Shown here in pieces: positions 30,401-38,110 of a stretch of DNA of 64,000 nt (within the stretch, counting starts at the first letter, position 1; every line of letters begins with the position of its first letter). Both the position numbers and the translations under genes were made by a program. This DNA comes from Candidatus Ribeiella danica (GTDB lineage Bacteria; Chloroflexota; Chloroflexia; Chloroflexales; Roseiflexaceae): positions 62,001 through 126,000 of the forward strand of contig JADKFS010000011.1 in NCBI GenBank assembly GCA_016717335.1, given 5' to 3'. The notes under the pieces are model-generated. The model had not been told where the DNA came from, searched no databases, and saw nothing but the letters and a program-made list of their open reading frames with translations.

Positions 30401-31338
30401 CTCTTGCCCTGGCCGGCCGCGCCCGCCACCAGGACCATCCCGCCCGCGCCGGCGAGCGCGCCCTCGATAGCATCCATCACCTCGGAGCGCGCAGCCTGCC
30501 GGCCGACGAACGGCAGATCGGCGGCGATCGCGAACTTCATCGCCTCGGGCGGCTGGCCGCCCAGCTGCTGCGGTGCGCCGGTGCGCCGCCGCCACATCGC
30601 CGCGATCTCCTCGTACAGGCTCAGCGTCTCGGGCTCCGGCTCGAGGCCAAGCTCCTCGCGCAGCGCGGCGCTGCACTGCTCGTAGGCGCGCAGCGCGTCG
30701 GCCTCGCGGCCGAGCAGGTAGTACAGCCGCATCAGCGCGCGGTGGGCCTCCTCGCGCAAGGGGTCGGCCCGCACGAGCCGCAGCGCGCTCTCCAGCGCCA
30801 GGTCGTAGGCGCGGCGCTCCTGGTCGTAGGCCAGCAGCCGTTGCAGCGCGCTCAGGTAGGACTCGCGCAGCCGCTCGCGCTCGTAGAGCGCCCAGTCGTC
30901 GTAGCAGGTCTCGAGAAAATCGCCGCGGTAGAGCGCGATCGCCTCGCGCAGCAACGCGACCTCGGCGGCGTCGGGGCGCTCGGCCAGGCGGATCTGCTGC
31001 TCGAACACCAGCAGATCGACGCGGGTGGACGGGTCGGAGCGAAAGGTCACGGTATCGTGGGCGATCGCCAGCGTGGGCGTCTCGTCAAGCCCCGGCGGCA
31101 TCAGCAGGCGGCGCGCGCGCCAGAGCGTATCGGAAAGCATGCGGCGGCCCTGGCGGGGCATCAGGTCGGGCCAGAGCAGGTCGACCAGCTTATCACGGCT
31201 CTGGGGGACATCGTGGCGCGCGATCAGGTAGCCCAGCAGCGCGAGCACGCGCTGGGTCGGCGGGTGCGCGGGCGCGTCCTGGCCGTGGGTGATCTCGAGC
31301 GCGCCGAACACGGTGATCCGGGTGATAGGTCTGCTCAT
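27445..31338 (-). CDS. BTAD-AAA-TPR signalling regulator with a C-terminal HTH
   Basis: The protein is about 1297 residues long. An N-terminal SARP-like winged helix (TRITVFGALEITHG, LLGYLIARHD) is followed by a bacterial transcriptional activator domain (about 100-250, YRGDFLETCYDDWALYERERL). A P-loop ATPase then has FVGRQ, AGAAGQGKSRLL and LLVVSG, followed by many TPR-like helical repeats (about 690-1140). The end carries a DeoR-type helix-turn-helix, VGDLAVALGVTERTVDRDIAALRAAG. It is an STAND-like regulator with potential DNA-binding domains at both ends. Repeat-derived residues interrupt it at about 613-631 (DAQRSDAQTLERSNVQAL). ATG 31338 is used; a GTG two codons earlier is possible. It overlaps ruvC at its 3' end. 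Confidence 0.9.
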   Translation of the reverse strand: MSRPITRITVFGALEITHGQDAPAHPPTQRVLALLGYLIARHDVPQSRDKLVDLLWPDLMPRQGRRMLSDTLWRARRLLMPPGLDETPTLAIAHDTVTFRSDPSTRVDLLVFEQQIRLAERPDAAEVALLREAIALYRGDFLETCYDDWALYERERLRESYLSALQRLLAYDQERRAYDLALESALRLVRADPLREEAHRALMRLYYLLGREADALRAYEQCSAALREELGLEPEPETLSLYEEIAAMWRRRTGAPQQLGGQPPEAMKFAIAADLPFVGRQAARSEVMDAIEGALAGAGGMVLVAGAAGQGKSRLLREVATGAEWRGAQVSWGGAREDAQALPFGPLREALEQALTPLRARQVADLLPAHTMISLLPLLPRLAERLPELSLLAPQPGHTQIASLHAALTDVLLALGQVAPQILILEDLHWFDEAALAALAALLPQLRAAPVLLVVSGRADEIQRRAGVWDALLRFDRAGLLRRVELHGMSAEECTNLVRRALRMPNPAPRFSARLAAATGGNPFFILETLRALNEQGRLTRDERGVWRTPWDTPDTDYHELDLPVELRQAIDERLRELPPSARETLDAAAVLGTTFSPSTLARMTGETEQTAAADAQRSDAQTLERSNVQALVTDQLLRRQFLVEDDAGYRFGHETLREVIYGELSEPDRRELHLRAAAVLEQEHYARVEALAQHLYLAGAWQKAIPHLVQAGDRARVICAYRDALRCYDQALAAAGQLAASGGAGEADTRRAIHLKRGEVFALLSHYAKAIGAYEQALRLAESNGAGSSNAGRSAQIQALNGLCFVYGLTNEYDSARTASRRAMALADASPRLQDRADTCYHAGQTSYHMNAYAEALTYLQQALELYEAVDSQGGQARCLELLAWTWRRQEGVTDRVVENLERALSIYRTLGDDYHERLCRVSLANVHLLRGAFDEVLRACDAVLPFFRSTHARYTIAECQYLRGVALYAVGRLTDSLAAWDETIAICAELGISAAVEVNRMYRGQVLRALERYDEGLRDLQAACATDDRLVKPRALIALAELWLDRGDLDRAYRAAAEAVGLAQEVGSQPYLGVALRLLGQVRAAGAGGRLPAPTEALPDEDTCFKTSAELLAAARYESELALTCARYGAYLLDRRRAAEGAQLLLQAQALARRCGMATLLQTVLADLQRAAGQGARPQQGQVRVRLPRQGVPRGRPLRTDEFAEVIWTIESAEDEEARLRGGKVAERQIRLRRLCTEALEQGTEPTVGDLAVALGVTERTVDRDIAALRAAGETVLTRGAAQPASAMRRSIGAV

Positions 31339-31562
31339 TGGCACACTTGTAGTTGCAGTGATCTGCCAGGGCGGCGCGGCGCGCGAGCAGCGAGCCTGCC
31401 CGCTGCCCTGCGGCGCTGGCGGACACGGCAGAAGCGGCGGCGATGGGTCGATGTCGCCAGGCGACAGCCACGCTGCTTACGAATGCCATGAATAGAACGA
31501 TCCGCGCGACGTAATTGTATGCGGCGCATCAGCGATTGTCAACGATTGCTGGTGGGCTGCCC

Positions 31563-31690
31563 TCACCCCCCTGCCCCCCTGCCCCCGCCCACCGCGGGGG
31601 AGATCGTTCGTGGTTGTGGGGCGGCGGCAAAGCCGCCGCCTCACCCCCTGCCCCCGCCCCTGCCAGGAGCGGGGGCAGGGGTGATTTTGA
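31563..31690. repeat. Modular palindromic element, copy 5
   Basis: A left C-rich module (CCCCCGCCCACCGCGGGGG, about 31580-31600), a short central hairpin GGCGGCGGC-AAA-GCCGCCGCC (about 31619-31640), and a right module CCCCCGCCCCTGCCAGGAGCGGGGG (two half-arms, about 31650-31677). The flanking 31345-31560 is the upstream region of the BTAD gene, with no other feature visible. Confidence 0.7.
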
Positions 31691-31704
31691 GAACGCCCTG
31701 CATA

Positions 31705-31733
31705 TTGACGGCGCGCTTCCAGCGCCTTATAAT
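31705..31733 (+). promoter_or_regulatory. Promoter of the cyclic-di-AMP-receptor-like gene
   Basis: TTGACG (31705-31710), 17 bases, TATAAT (31728-31733). It lies 33 bases before the ATG and is one of the best sigma-A-type promoters in the window. Confidence 0.8.
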
Positions 31734-31766
31734 GCGGCCGGGAAGGCTGGATACGAGGAAGCAAGT

Positions 31767-32009
31767 ATGAAGTTGCTCGTGTTTGTCACGGAGTACAGTG
31801 CAGCCGATTCGACCGTCGACGCGCTGGTCGAGCAGGGCTTCCGAGTCACGCGGCTGGCATCGACCGGCGGCTTTCTGCGCAAGGGGAACACCACGCTGCT
31901 GGTCGGCCTCGAGGACGGCGCCGTCGAGCGAGCGACCGCGATCGTGCATCGCAGCGCGCCCGGCGCCCTGGCGATCACGCTCGACCTGGAGCGCTACGAG
32001 CGGATTTGA
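31767..32009 (+). CDS. Short cyclic-di-AMP receptor-like protein (DarA/PstA, YaaQ family)
   Basis: The protein has 80 residues and a PII-like ferredoxin fold: MKLLVFVTEYSAADSTVDAL, FRVTRLASTGGFLRKGNTTL and LVGLEDGAVERA match the family closely, including the GG-x-GNTT nucleotide-binding segment. It lacks the roughly 25-30 residue loop between the two halves of the usual 109-residue Firmicutes proteins. GAGGA precedes the ATG by 7 bases. The stop overlaps the TTG start of a glycosyltransferase by four bases (TTGA), implying translational coupling. It may link cyclic-di-AMP to envelope glycan synthesis. The ligand is inferred from the family. Confidence 0.85.
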   Translation: MKLLVFVTEYSAADSTVDALVEQGFRVTRLASTGGFLRKGNTTLLVGLEDGAVERATAIVHRSAPGALAITLDLERYERI

Positions 32010-33214
32010 AGATCCTGTATGTCGCCAGCGGCATCCCGGTCCCCGGCACGCTCGGCGGCTCGACCCACACCCTAGAGGTCGCGCGCGGCCTGGCGCAGCG
32101 CGGCCACACCCTGCACGTGGCGGCCTGCTCGCGTGAGGGCTGGGCCGGCATCGCCCCGCTGTTCCGGCCGGCCTCGTCGACCTACGCCGGCTTCCACCTG
32201 CACCACCTCGATCTCCCCAAGCCAGCGGCGCTGCTCGGCGCCCCGCTGATCCTGCGGCTGGCGCGCGCCGTGCGGCCCGATGTGATCATCGAGCGCTACT
32301 ACAACTTCGCCGGCGGCGGGCTGATCGCCGCGCGGCGGCTCGGCATCCCAACGATCCTGGAGGTCAACGCGCTGATCGTCGACCCGCCCGCGGTGTTCAA
32401 GCGCCGGCTGGACGACGCGCTGGGCGGGCCGATGCGCCGCTGGGCGGTCGCGCAGTGCCGCTGGGCCGACCGGATCGTGACGCCGCTGCACACCACCGTG
32501 CCGCCGGAGATCCCGCGCGCCAAGATCGTCGAGCTGCCGTGGGGGGCTGCCGTCGACCGCTTCACACCACCGGAGGGACTTGGGACTAGGGACTTGGGAC
32601 TAGGGAACCTGGCCCAAGCCCCAAGCCCCAAGCTCCAAGTCCCAGTCGTAGTATTTTTGGGCTCGTTCCGGGCCTGGCACGGCGTGCTGGACTTCGTGCG
32701 CGCGGCGGCGATGCTGCTGGCGCTCGGGCGCGACTGCCGGTTTCTGCTGATCGGCGACGGCCCCGAGCGGGCGGCGGCCGAGCGGCTTGCCGCGGCCTGG
32801 CCGGGGCGCTTCACGTTCACCGGCGCAGTGCCCTACGACGAGGTGCCGCGACTGCTGGCCGGCGCCGAGATCGGCGTGGCGCCCTTCAACACCGCGCCGC
32901 ACCCGGCGCTGCGGGCGGCCGGCTTCTTCTGGTCGCCGCTCAAGATCTACGAGTACATGGCCGCCGGCCTGCCGGTGGTCACGGCCGACATCCGCCCGCT
33001 CGACCAGGTGATCCGCGATGGGCAGGAGGGCGCGCTGTTCCGGGAGGGCGACGTGACCGGGCTGGCGGGCGCGATCGCGCGCCTGCTCGACGACCCCGCG
33101 GCCGCGCGGGAGATGGGCCGGCGCGCGCGCGCGCGCGTGGCCGAGCGCTACTCGTGGGCCCGGCACTGCCAGGAGCTGGAGCGGGTGATCGGCGAGATTG
33201 CCGGCGCCGGCTGA
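32006..33214 (+). CDS. GT4-type glycosyltransferase (first of three)
   Basis: This 402-residue retaining glycosyltransferase has two Rossmann-like domains and probably builds envelope polysaccharide or glycolipid. The N terminus is KILYVASGIPVPGTLGGSTH. The C-terminal donor site contains FLGSFRAWHG, VPYDEVPRLLAGAEIGVAPF and PLKIYEYMAAGLPVVTA. TTG start; the preceding stop overlaps it. At residues 190-213 the linker reads GLGTRDLGLGNLAQAPSPKL, translated from heptamer repeats inserted between the two domains. Length multiples keep the frame. Confidence 0.92.
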   Translation: MKILYVASGIPVPGTLGGSTHTLEVARGLAQRGHTLHVAACSREGWAGIAPLFRPASSTYAGFHLHHLDLPKPAALLGAPLILRLARAVRPDVIIERYYNFAGGGLIAARRLGIPTILEVNALIVDPPAVFKRRLDDALGGPMRRWAVAQCRWADRIVTPLHTTVPPEIPRAKIVELPWGAAVDRFTPPEGLGTRDLGLGNLAQAPSPKLQVPVVVFLGSFRAWHGVLDFVRAAAMLLALGRDCRFLLIGDGPERAAAERLAAAWPGRFTFTGAVPYDEVPRLLAGAEIGVAPFNTAPHPALRAAGFFWSPLKIYEYMAAGLPVVTADIRPLDQVIRDGQEGALFREGDVTGLAGAIARLLDDPAAAREMGRRARARVAERYSWARHCQELERVIGEIAGAG

Positions 33215-33262
33215 GCCGCGACGATCGCCTATTCTCTCGCAGTCCTATGTGATGGGTCAACG

Positions 33263-33415
33263 GTACGATGGACGATAGACGATAGACGATAGACGATGGA
33301 CGATGCTTCGGTATAGTCTATGGTCCAGGGTCTATGGTCTTTGGTCTATCGTCTATGGTCTTTGGCCTATCGTCTATAGTCTACGGTCTTTGGTCTACGG
33401 CCTACGGCCCATCGT
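33263..33415 (+). repeat. Heptamer array (GACGATA / GTCTATG)
   Basis: About 20 heptamer units: GACGATA repeats on the left, then TCTATGG/TCTTTGG/TCTATCG variants. The GACGATAGACGATAG arm can pair with CTATCGTCTAT to its right. The remainder of 33215-33525 is the promoter region of the STAS gene. Confidence 0.85.
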
Positions 33416-33424
33416 CACAATGTT

Positions 33425-33453
33425 TTGCGCCTGGTAGATGATCGCTATATAAT
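33425..33453 (+). promoter_or_regulatory. Promoter of the RsbR-like/glycosyltransferase operon
   Basis: TTGCGC (33425-33430), 17 bases, TATAAT (33448-33453). It lies 72 bases before the GTG start. Confidence 0.6.
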
Positions 33454-33525
33454 GCCTCCGATCGATGCCGGCGCATCGCCCCGCCCCACGCCATCGCGTG
33501 CACAAGACGCGCAGGAGCACCCACC

Positions 33526-34356
33526 GTGACCAGCCAGCTTACCAGCCTGCTCGCCCAGCACAAGGCCCGGATCGCCGACGCCCTGCTCGGCACCCCGGTC
33601 GTGCAGCGCATCCACGCCGCCTCCGAGGACGACCGTCAGGCCACCGTGCTGGCCGGACTCGACGGGCTGATCGGCATGCTGCAGCAGCAGCGGCCCGTGC
33701 TGGATCAGACGCTCGTCGCCATGGCCCAGGCGCAGCTGCGCGACGGGATCGAGCGAGACGACGCGCTGGCGCTGCTCGACGCGCAGCGCGACGCGATCTA
33801 CCGCGTGCTGGCCGAGGCGCCGCCTGCGGCCGACGAGGCCCTGGCTTCCGCCAGGACGCTGGAAGACCTGGCGCACCTGAGCGCCCGCACGATCGTCGAC
33901 ACTTACCACCGCGAGGTGATCGATCGGCTGCAGGAGGCCAGCGCCGCGCAGGTCGAGCTGCGCGAGGCGATCCAGGAGCTGTCCATCCCGATCATCCCGC
34001 TCTACAACGGCGTGCTGGTCGTGCCGCTGGTCGGCCGGGTGGACACTGTGCGCGCCCAGGCGCTGACCGAGTCGCTGCTGGAGGCGATCGCGCGCGAGCA
34101 GGCCGAGATCGTGCTGCTCGATATCACCGGCGTCGCGGTCGTCGACACCAGCGTCGCGAACCACCTGATGCAGACGGCGCGCGCGGCCAGCCTGCTCGGC
34201 TCGCAGGTCGTGCTGGTCGGCATCAGCGCCGAGGTGGCCCAGACGCTGGTGCAGCTGGGGCTCGACCTCGGGCGGCTGGTGACGCTGAGCAACCTGCAGA
34301 GCGGGATCGAGTACGCGCTGGCGCAGCAGGGCCTGGCGATCACGGCAAAGGTATGA
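33526..34356 (+). CDS. RsbR-like stressosome protein with C-terminal STAS domain
   Basis: The protein has 276 residues. A helical N-terminal sensor (about 1-155) ends in a long linker helix REVIDRLQEASAAQVELREAI, followed by a STAS domain (about 160-270) with LSIPIIPLYNGVLVVPLVGR and the phosphorylation loop DITGVAVVDTSVANHL. In stressosome RsbR the corresponding Thr residues are phosphorylated by RsbT. AGGAG precedes the GTG by 8 bases. The stop overlaps the next gene start by four bases (ATGA). No rsbT/rsbS partner is adjacent; it pairs instead with a glycosyltransferase. Confidence 0.9.
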   Translation: MTSQLTSLLAQHKARIADALLGTPVVQRIHAASEDDRQATVLAGLDGLIGMLQQQRPVLDQTLVAMAQAQLRDGIERDDALALLDAQRDAIYRVLAEAPPAADEALASARTLEDLAHLSARTIVDTYHREVIDRLQEASAAQVELREAIQELSIPIIPLYNGVLVVPLVGRVDTVRAQALTESLLEAIAREQAEIVLLDITGVAVVDTSVANHLMQTARAASLLGSQVVLVGISAEVAQTLVQLGLDLGRLVTLSNLQSGIEYALAQQGLAITAKV

Positions 34357-35879
34357 CCGGCCCACTGCGCGTGCTGCTGCCCAGCGACGTCTTCCCGCCG
34401 CGCTGCGGCGGGGCCGGCTGGAGCGCGCACGCGCTGGCGCTGGCGCTGATCGGGCGCGGGCACGATGTCACCGCGATCGTCCCTCGCCGCAGGACCAAGG
34501 ACCAAGAACCAAGGACCAAGGGCGAGCGATCTTTGGGGCGCGGGGCTGCGGCTTTGGAACGTGAGGAAGTCGCTGAGCGACAACCTGCTTCCATCAAATC
34601 CCAAGCCCCAAGCCCCACCCTGAACATTGGGCTTTCCTCGCTCGCCCCTGGTCTTGAGGACGTCCTCGGCGTGCCGACCGTGCGGGTCGACTACTGGGCG
34701 CCGAACGTGCCGATCGTCCAGAACTACTTCCGCCACGAGCGGCTCTGGCCGCGCCTCGCCGATGCGATCGCCGATATTGCGGGCAGCCCTGCTCAATCTG
34801 CAATCTCCAATCTCCAATCTCCAATCATCCACGCCCAGCACGTCCAGAGCGCCCCGGCGGCCGTGCTGGCCGGGCGCCGGCTCGGCGCGCCGGTCGTGAT
34901 CACCGTGCGCGACCACTGGCCGTGGGACTACTTCTCCACCGGGCTGCATGGCGACCGGCTGCCCTACGGCCGGCAGACCTGGGCCTCGCTGGCGGCTGAT
35001 CTGCCGGCCCGGCTCGGCCCGGCGCGCGGCGCCGCGGCGCTGCTCGCCATCCCCTACATGCTGGCGCACCTGCGCCGGCGCCAGGAGGCGCTGCGACAGG
35101 CCCAGGCGGTGATCGCCGTCAGCCGCTACATGGCGCGCCGGCTGGAGCCGATCGTCGGCGCGGAGCGCGTGTACGTCCTCCCGAACATAGTCGACCTGGC
35201 CGCGATCGACGCGGCGATTGCGACCCCGGCGGCGAGCGTGGCGCCGGGCGAGCCGTACCTGCTGTTCGTCGGCAAGCTGGAGCGAAACAAGGGCGCGCAC
35301 CTGCTGATCGACGTGTTCCGCGAGCTAGCCACGCTTGGGGCTTGGGGCTTGGGGCTTGGGGCTTGGGAGCCGGGCGCTGCTCAAGCCTCACACGCTAGCC
35401 CTCAGGTCCCCCAGCTGATCATCGCCGGCGACGGCCCGCTGCGGCCGGAGCTGGAGCGCGAGCTGGCGGCGCTGGGGCTGCAGGTGCGCTTCCTCGAGTG
35501 GGTCGACCACGACGAGGTGCTGCGGCTGATGGCCGGCTGCGAGCTGCTGCTGTTCCCGTCGGCTTGGGGCGAGCCGCTGAGCCGGGTTCCGCTGGAGGCC
35601 TCGGCCTGCCGCGCGGCAATCCTGGCGATGCCGACAGGCGGCACGCCCGACATCATCGACGACGGCGTCAACGGCGCGCTGGAGACGACGCCCGGCGGGT
35701 TCGCGCGGCGGCTGGCGCAGCTGCTGGCCGACCCCGCGCGGCGGCGCGAGCTTGGCGCGGCGGCCCGGCGCGTCGCCCGGGAGCGCTTCGCGAAAGAAGT
35801 GGTGGCGCAGCGCATCGAAGCGCTGTACCGATCGCTGCTCTATAGCAGTGGGCAGTCGGCAGAAGCCAGTCGGCAGTAA
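34353..35879 (+). CDS. GT4-type glycosyltransferase with several repeat-derived inserts (second of three)
   Basis: The protein has 508 residues. The N-terminal domain has VLLPSDVFPPRCGGAGWSAH. The donor domain has YLLFVGKLERNKGAHLLIDV, IIAGDGPLRPELE, LLLFPSAWGEPLSRVPLEA and GGTPDIIDDGVNG. Heptamer or octamer repeats are translated at about residues 46-56 (RRTKDQEPRTKG), 81-89 (SQAPSP), 148-161 (AISNLQSPI), 327-340 (GAWGLGLGAWEPG) and at the very C terminus (SSGQSAEASRQ). Frame is kept at each. Start ATG overlaps the STAS stop; AAAGG precedes it. The inserts fall between, not inside, conserved motifs. Confidence 0.92.
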   Translation: MTGPLRVLLPSDVFPPRCGGAGWSAHALALALIGRGHDVTAIVPRRRTKDQEPRTKGERSLGRGAAALEREEVAERQPASIKSQAPSPTLNIGLSSLAPGLEDVLGVPTVRVDYWAPNVPIVQNYFRHERLWPRLADAIADIAGSPAQSAISNLQSPIIHAQHVQSAPAAVLAGRRLGAPVVITVRDHWPWDYFSTGLHGDRLPYGRQTWASLAADLPARLGPARGAAALLAIPYMLAHLRRRQEALRQAQAVIAVSRYMARRLEPIVGAERVYVLPNIVDLAAIDAAIATPAASVAPGEPYLLFVGKLERNKGAHLLIDVFRELATLGAWGLGLGAWEPGAAQASHASPQVPQLIIAGDGPLRPELERELAALGLQVRFLEWVDHDEVLRLMAGCELLLFPSAWGEPLSRVPLEASACRAAILAMPTGGTPDIIDDGVNGALETTPGGFARRLAQLLADPARRRELGAAARRVARERFAKEVVAQRIEALYRSLLYSSGQSAEASRQ

Positions 35880-35946
35880 GACGGATCGCATCACAACGGC
35901 ATCTCGTTCTTATATACTGGCTCAATGGCTTTGCTCATAGCTATAG
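35880..35946 (-). repeat. 67-bp dispersed repeat, copy 3 (reverse)
   Basis: Read on the minus strand it begins CTATAGCTATGAGCAAAGCC and ends GCCGTTGTGATGCGATCCGTC, matching the 11.6- and 17.0-kb copies. It directly follows the glycosyltransferase stop. Confidence 0.75.
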
Positions 35947-35956
35947 GGTTACACCC

Positions 35957-36096
35957 TCTCAGGCTCCCTCTCCCCCTAACCCCCCTCGCCCGCGCGGGAG
36001 AGGGGGGGTGGCTGGTCATGGGGTTGCGGCGGAGCCGCAACCCCATGACCAGCTGTTATTTCCCCCACCCTTGGCAGGGGCGGGGCAGGGGGTGGG
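35957..36096. repeat. Modular palindromic element, copy 6
   Basis: The left module is CCCTCTCCCCCTAACCCCCC...GGGAGAGGGGGG with a CGCCCGCGCG loop. The centre is a perfect 20-bp stem (36011-36030 with 36034-36053) and loop GGA, inner core GCGGC-GGA-GCCGC. The right module is CCCCCACCCTTGGCAGGGG... (about 36063-36096). From 36097 to 36244 no further element is clear. Confidence 0.8.
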
Positions 36097-36244
36097 GGTC
36101 TGCCGCAGTACAAGCACAAAACCCCTTAAAGGGCACGGGGTGCCAACACAGAGTGCTTTGCGCGGCAATCGCGCGGCGCCGCCTTGGTATGCTTTTTGCT
36201 TTTGCGTCTCAAAAGCTAGCAGCGATCTTACGAGGGCATGGGCT

Positions 36245-37201
36245 ATGCTGATCCACGAGTTCTGGGCATCAACACATGATTCGGCCGGGGAGCCGCGCGC
36301 CGACGAGCGCTGCGTCGGCCTGGTGCTGGGCGGTGGGGGCGGCAAGGGCGGCGCGCACCTGGGCGCCCTGGCAGTTATCGAGCAGGTCGGCCTGCCGGTC
36401 GATCTGATCGCGGGGGCGTCGATCGGCGGGGTGGTTGGCGCGCTCTACGCCGCCGGCTACAGCGTCGACGAGATCGGCGCGGCCTTTGGCGGCGCGACGC
36501 CGTGGAAGCTGTTCGAGCGCGACCCGCTGGGGATGGGCCTGCTCGGCGCGCGTCGCATCCGCGCGATCCTGGAAGACATGCTCGGCGCGTGCACGTTCGA
36601 GCAGCTGGCCATCCGCTGCGCTGTGGTCGCCACCGACCTGGTGACCGGCGACGCGATCGTGCTCGACAGCGGGCCGATTGTCGAGGCGCTGCTGGCCACG
36701 ATGGCCTTCCCCGGCATCTTCCCGCCGGTGCAGTCCGAGGGGATGCTGCTGGCCGACGGCGGGATCGTCAACAATCTGCCGGTCGACGTGGCCCGCGCGC
36801 TGGGCGCCCACAGGGTCGTCGCGGTCGATCTGGGGTATGTCTGCGATGATTTTACGCCTGCGGCCGGCGGCGGCGGCGCGCTGGGCTGGCTGAACCCGCT
36901 GCCCAGCCTACCGCTCACGCTGGCGAACCGCGGCCTGGCGGTGATGATGGCGCGGCTCACCCGCTACCAGCTGGCCGAGAGCGCGCCCGACCTGCTGCTC
37001 TGCCCCAAGGTCGAGCAGATCTCGACGCTCGACCTGAGCCGCATCAACGACGAGGCCAGCCGCGCGGCGGGCGAGCAGGTGGCGCGCGACGCGCTGGCCG
37101 ATCTGCTGGCGCTGCGGGAGTGGCGCAGTGTCGATCGCCCCTCAGAGCTGCCCGCCCGCCGCGTCGCCCAGCAGGCGCAGAACCTGCTGGCGCTCGGCTA
37201 G
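36245..37201 (+). CDS. Patatin-like phospholipase / RssA-type hydrolase
   Basis: This 318-residue Ser-Asp dyad lipase has the oxyanion loop VLGGGGGKGGAHLG, nucleophile motif GASIG (about 59-63) and catalytic Asp in ADGGIVNNLPVDVA. The likely activity is acyl-ester hydrolysis of membrane lipids. GAGGG lies 9 bases before the ATG; the longer open frame upstream runs through palindromic DNA and is not coding. The 3' end overlaps the convergent anti-sigma gene by 60 bases. Confidence 0.93.
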   Translation: MLIHEFWASTHDSAGEPRADERCVGLVLGGGGGKGGAHLGALAVIEQVGLPVDLIAGASIGGVVGALYAAGYSVDEIGAAFGGATPWKLFERDPLGMGLLGARRIRAILEDMLGACTFEQLAIRCAVVATDLVTGDAIVLDSGPIVEALLATMAFPGIFPPVQSEGMLLADGGIVNNLPVDVARALGAHRVVAVDLGYVCDDFTPAAGGGGALGWLNPLPSLPLTLANRGLAVMMARLTRYQLAESAPDLLLCPKVEQISTLDLSRINDEASRAAGEQVARDALADLLALREWRSVDRPSELPARRVAQQAQNLLALG

Positions 37202-37986
37202 GCTGGGCGTCCCCGCGATCGCCAGCGAGCCGCCGATCACGCGCGGGCCGGCGGGCGCCGGGCTGCCGTCGCCCGGCTCGACCGTGACGAAGACCGTGTC
37301 GTAGTCGGCGATCGGCTCGTCGGCCCGGATCAGCACCCAGCCATTGCCGTCGCGCGCCTCGAAGGTGCCAGCGCTGCTCTGCTCGCCGCCGCGCGCCAGC
37401 CAGACCTGGTAGACCTGGCCGGCGGCGAGCTGCGGCAGCTGCTGCGCGACCAGGCAGGCCGTCTGCCCGCGCGGCGTGGACCAGAAGTGGCCGTTGGCCT
37501 GGGTCCCCGCGAGCGAGAACCACTGCAGCGACTGGTCATTGAGCAGCACGATCATCGTCTGCCAGTTCTGGCGGTTGGAGGCGATCTGCGTGCTCTGCTG
37601 GTTGATCCGGCGCTGGAGGGTGACGTTCCAGCCGAGCAGCGCGATCGCCAGCGCGGCGAAGGCCAGCGCGGCCCAGCCCGCCCGCGCGCCGAAGAGGCGG
37701 CGGACAGGCGCGGCCTGGGGGCGCGCTGCGCCGCTGGCGCCGCCACGCCGGCCGCGCCAGCGACCGCGGCGATAACCTTGGCGCGCAGCTCTGGCGCGGG
37801 CGCCTGCTCGGGCGCGCCGTAGGGCAGCGCGCCTGCGACCAGCCGATACTCGCGCAGGTCGCGCTGGCACTGTGGGCACGCCGCAAGATGAGCCAGTGGG
37901 GCCGGGTCCTCGTCGGCCTCGCCGAGTGCATGTGCCGCGAGCCAGGGCTGGATAGCATCACATTGGGTAGCAGGTTCGACTGACAT
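37142..37986 (-). pseudogene. Anti-sigma factor, RskA-type, apparent frameshift
   Basis: Two frames together give one anti-sigma factor. From 37986 the first reads MSVEPATQ with a zinc anti-sigma motif HLAACPQCQRD (His-x3-Cys-x2-Cys) and runs to about 37740. The second frame, open in the C-terminal part, carries the transmembrane helix AALAFAALAIALLGWNVTL and a RskA domain containing QWFSLAGTQANGHFWSTPRG and LPQLAAGQVYQVWLARGG. The switch lies in GC-rich sequence near 37700-37780, so a sequencing error is as likely as a true lesion. It lies downstream of the ECF sigma gene, its expected partner, on the same strand. Confidence 0.8.
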
Positions 37987-38110
37987 GAGTGGCTCGATTA
38001 TGTATATTTGCCAACGCTCAAGCGCCGCCGGGACGCCTTGGAGCACGCGCTTGGTCCGCCCTCGATAGCGGGCGCTCTACTGAGTCTACGCAGAATGACA
38101 CCAAAAGAGT

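Noticed and set aside
33465..34352. Upstream extension of the second glycosyltransferase through the STAS gene
   Set aside because: The extension is out of phase with the STAS protein and Arg/Gly-rich; the ATGA overlap at 34353 gives the natural start.
36008..36244. 79-residue N-terminal extension of the patatin
   Set aside because: It translates palindromic element DNA; GAGGG precedes ATG 36245.
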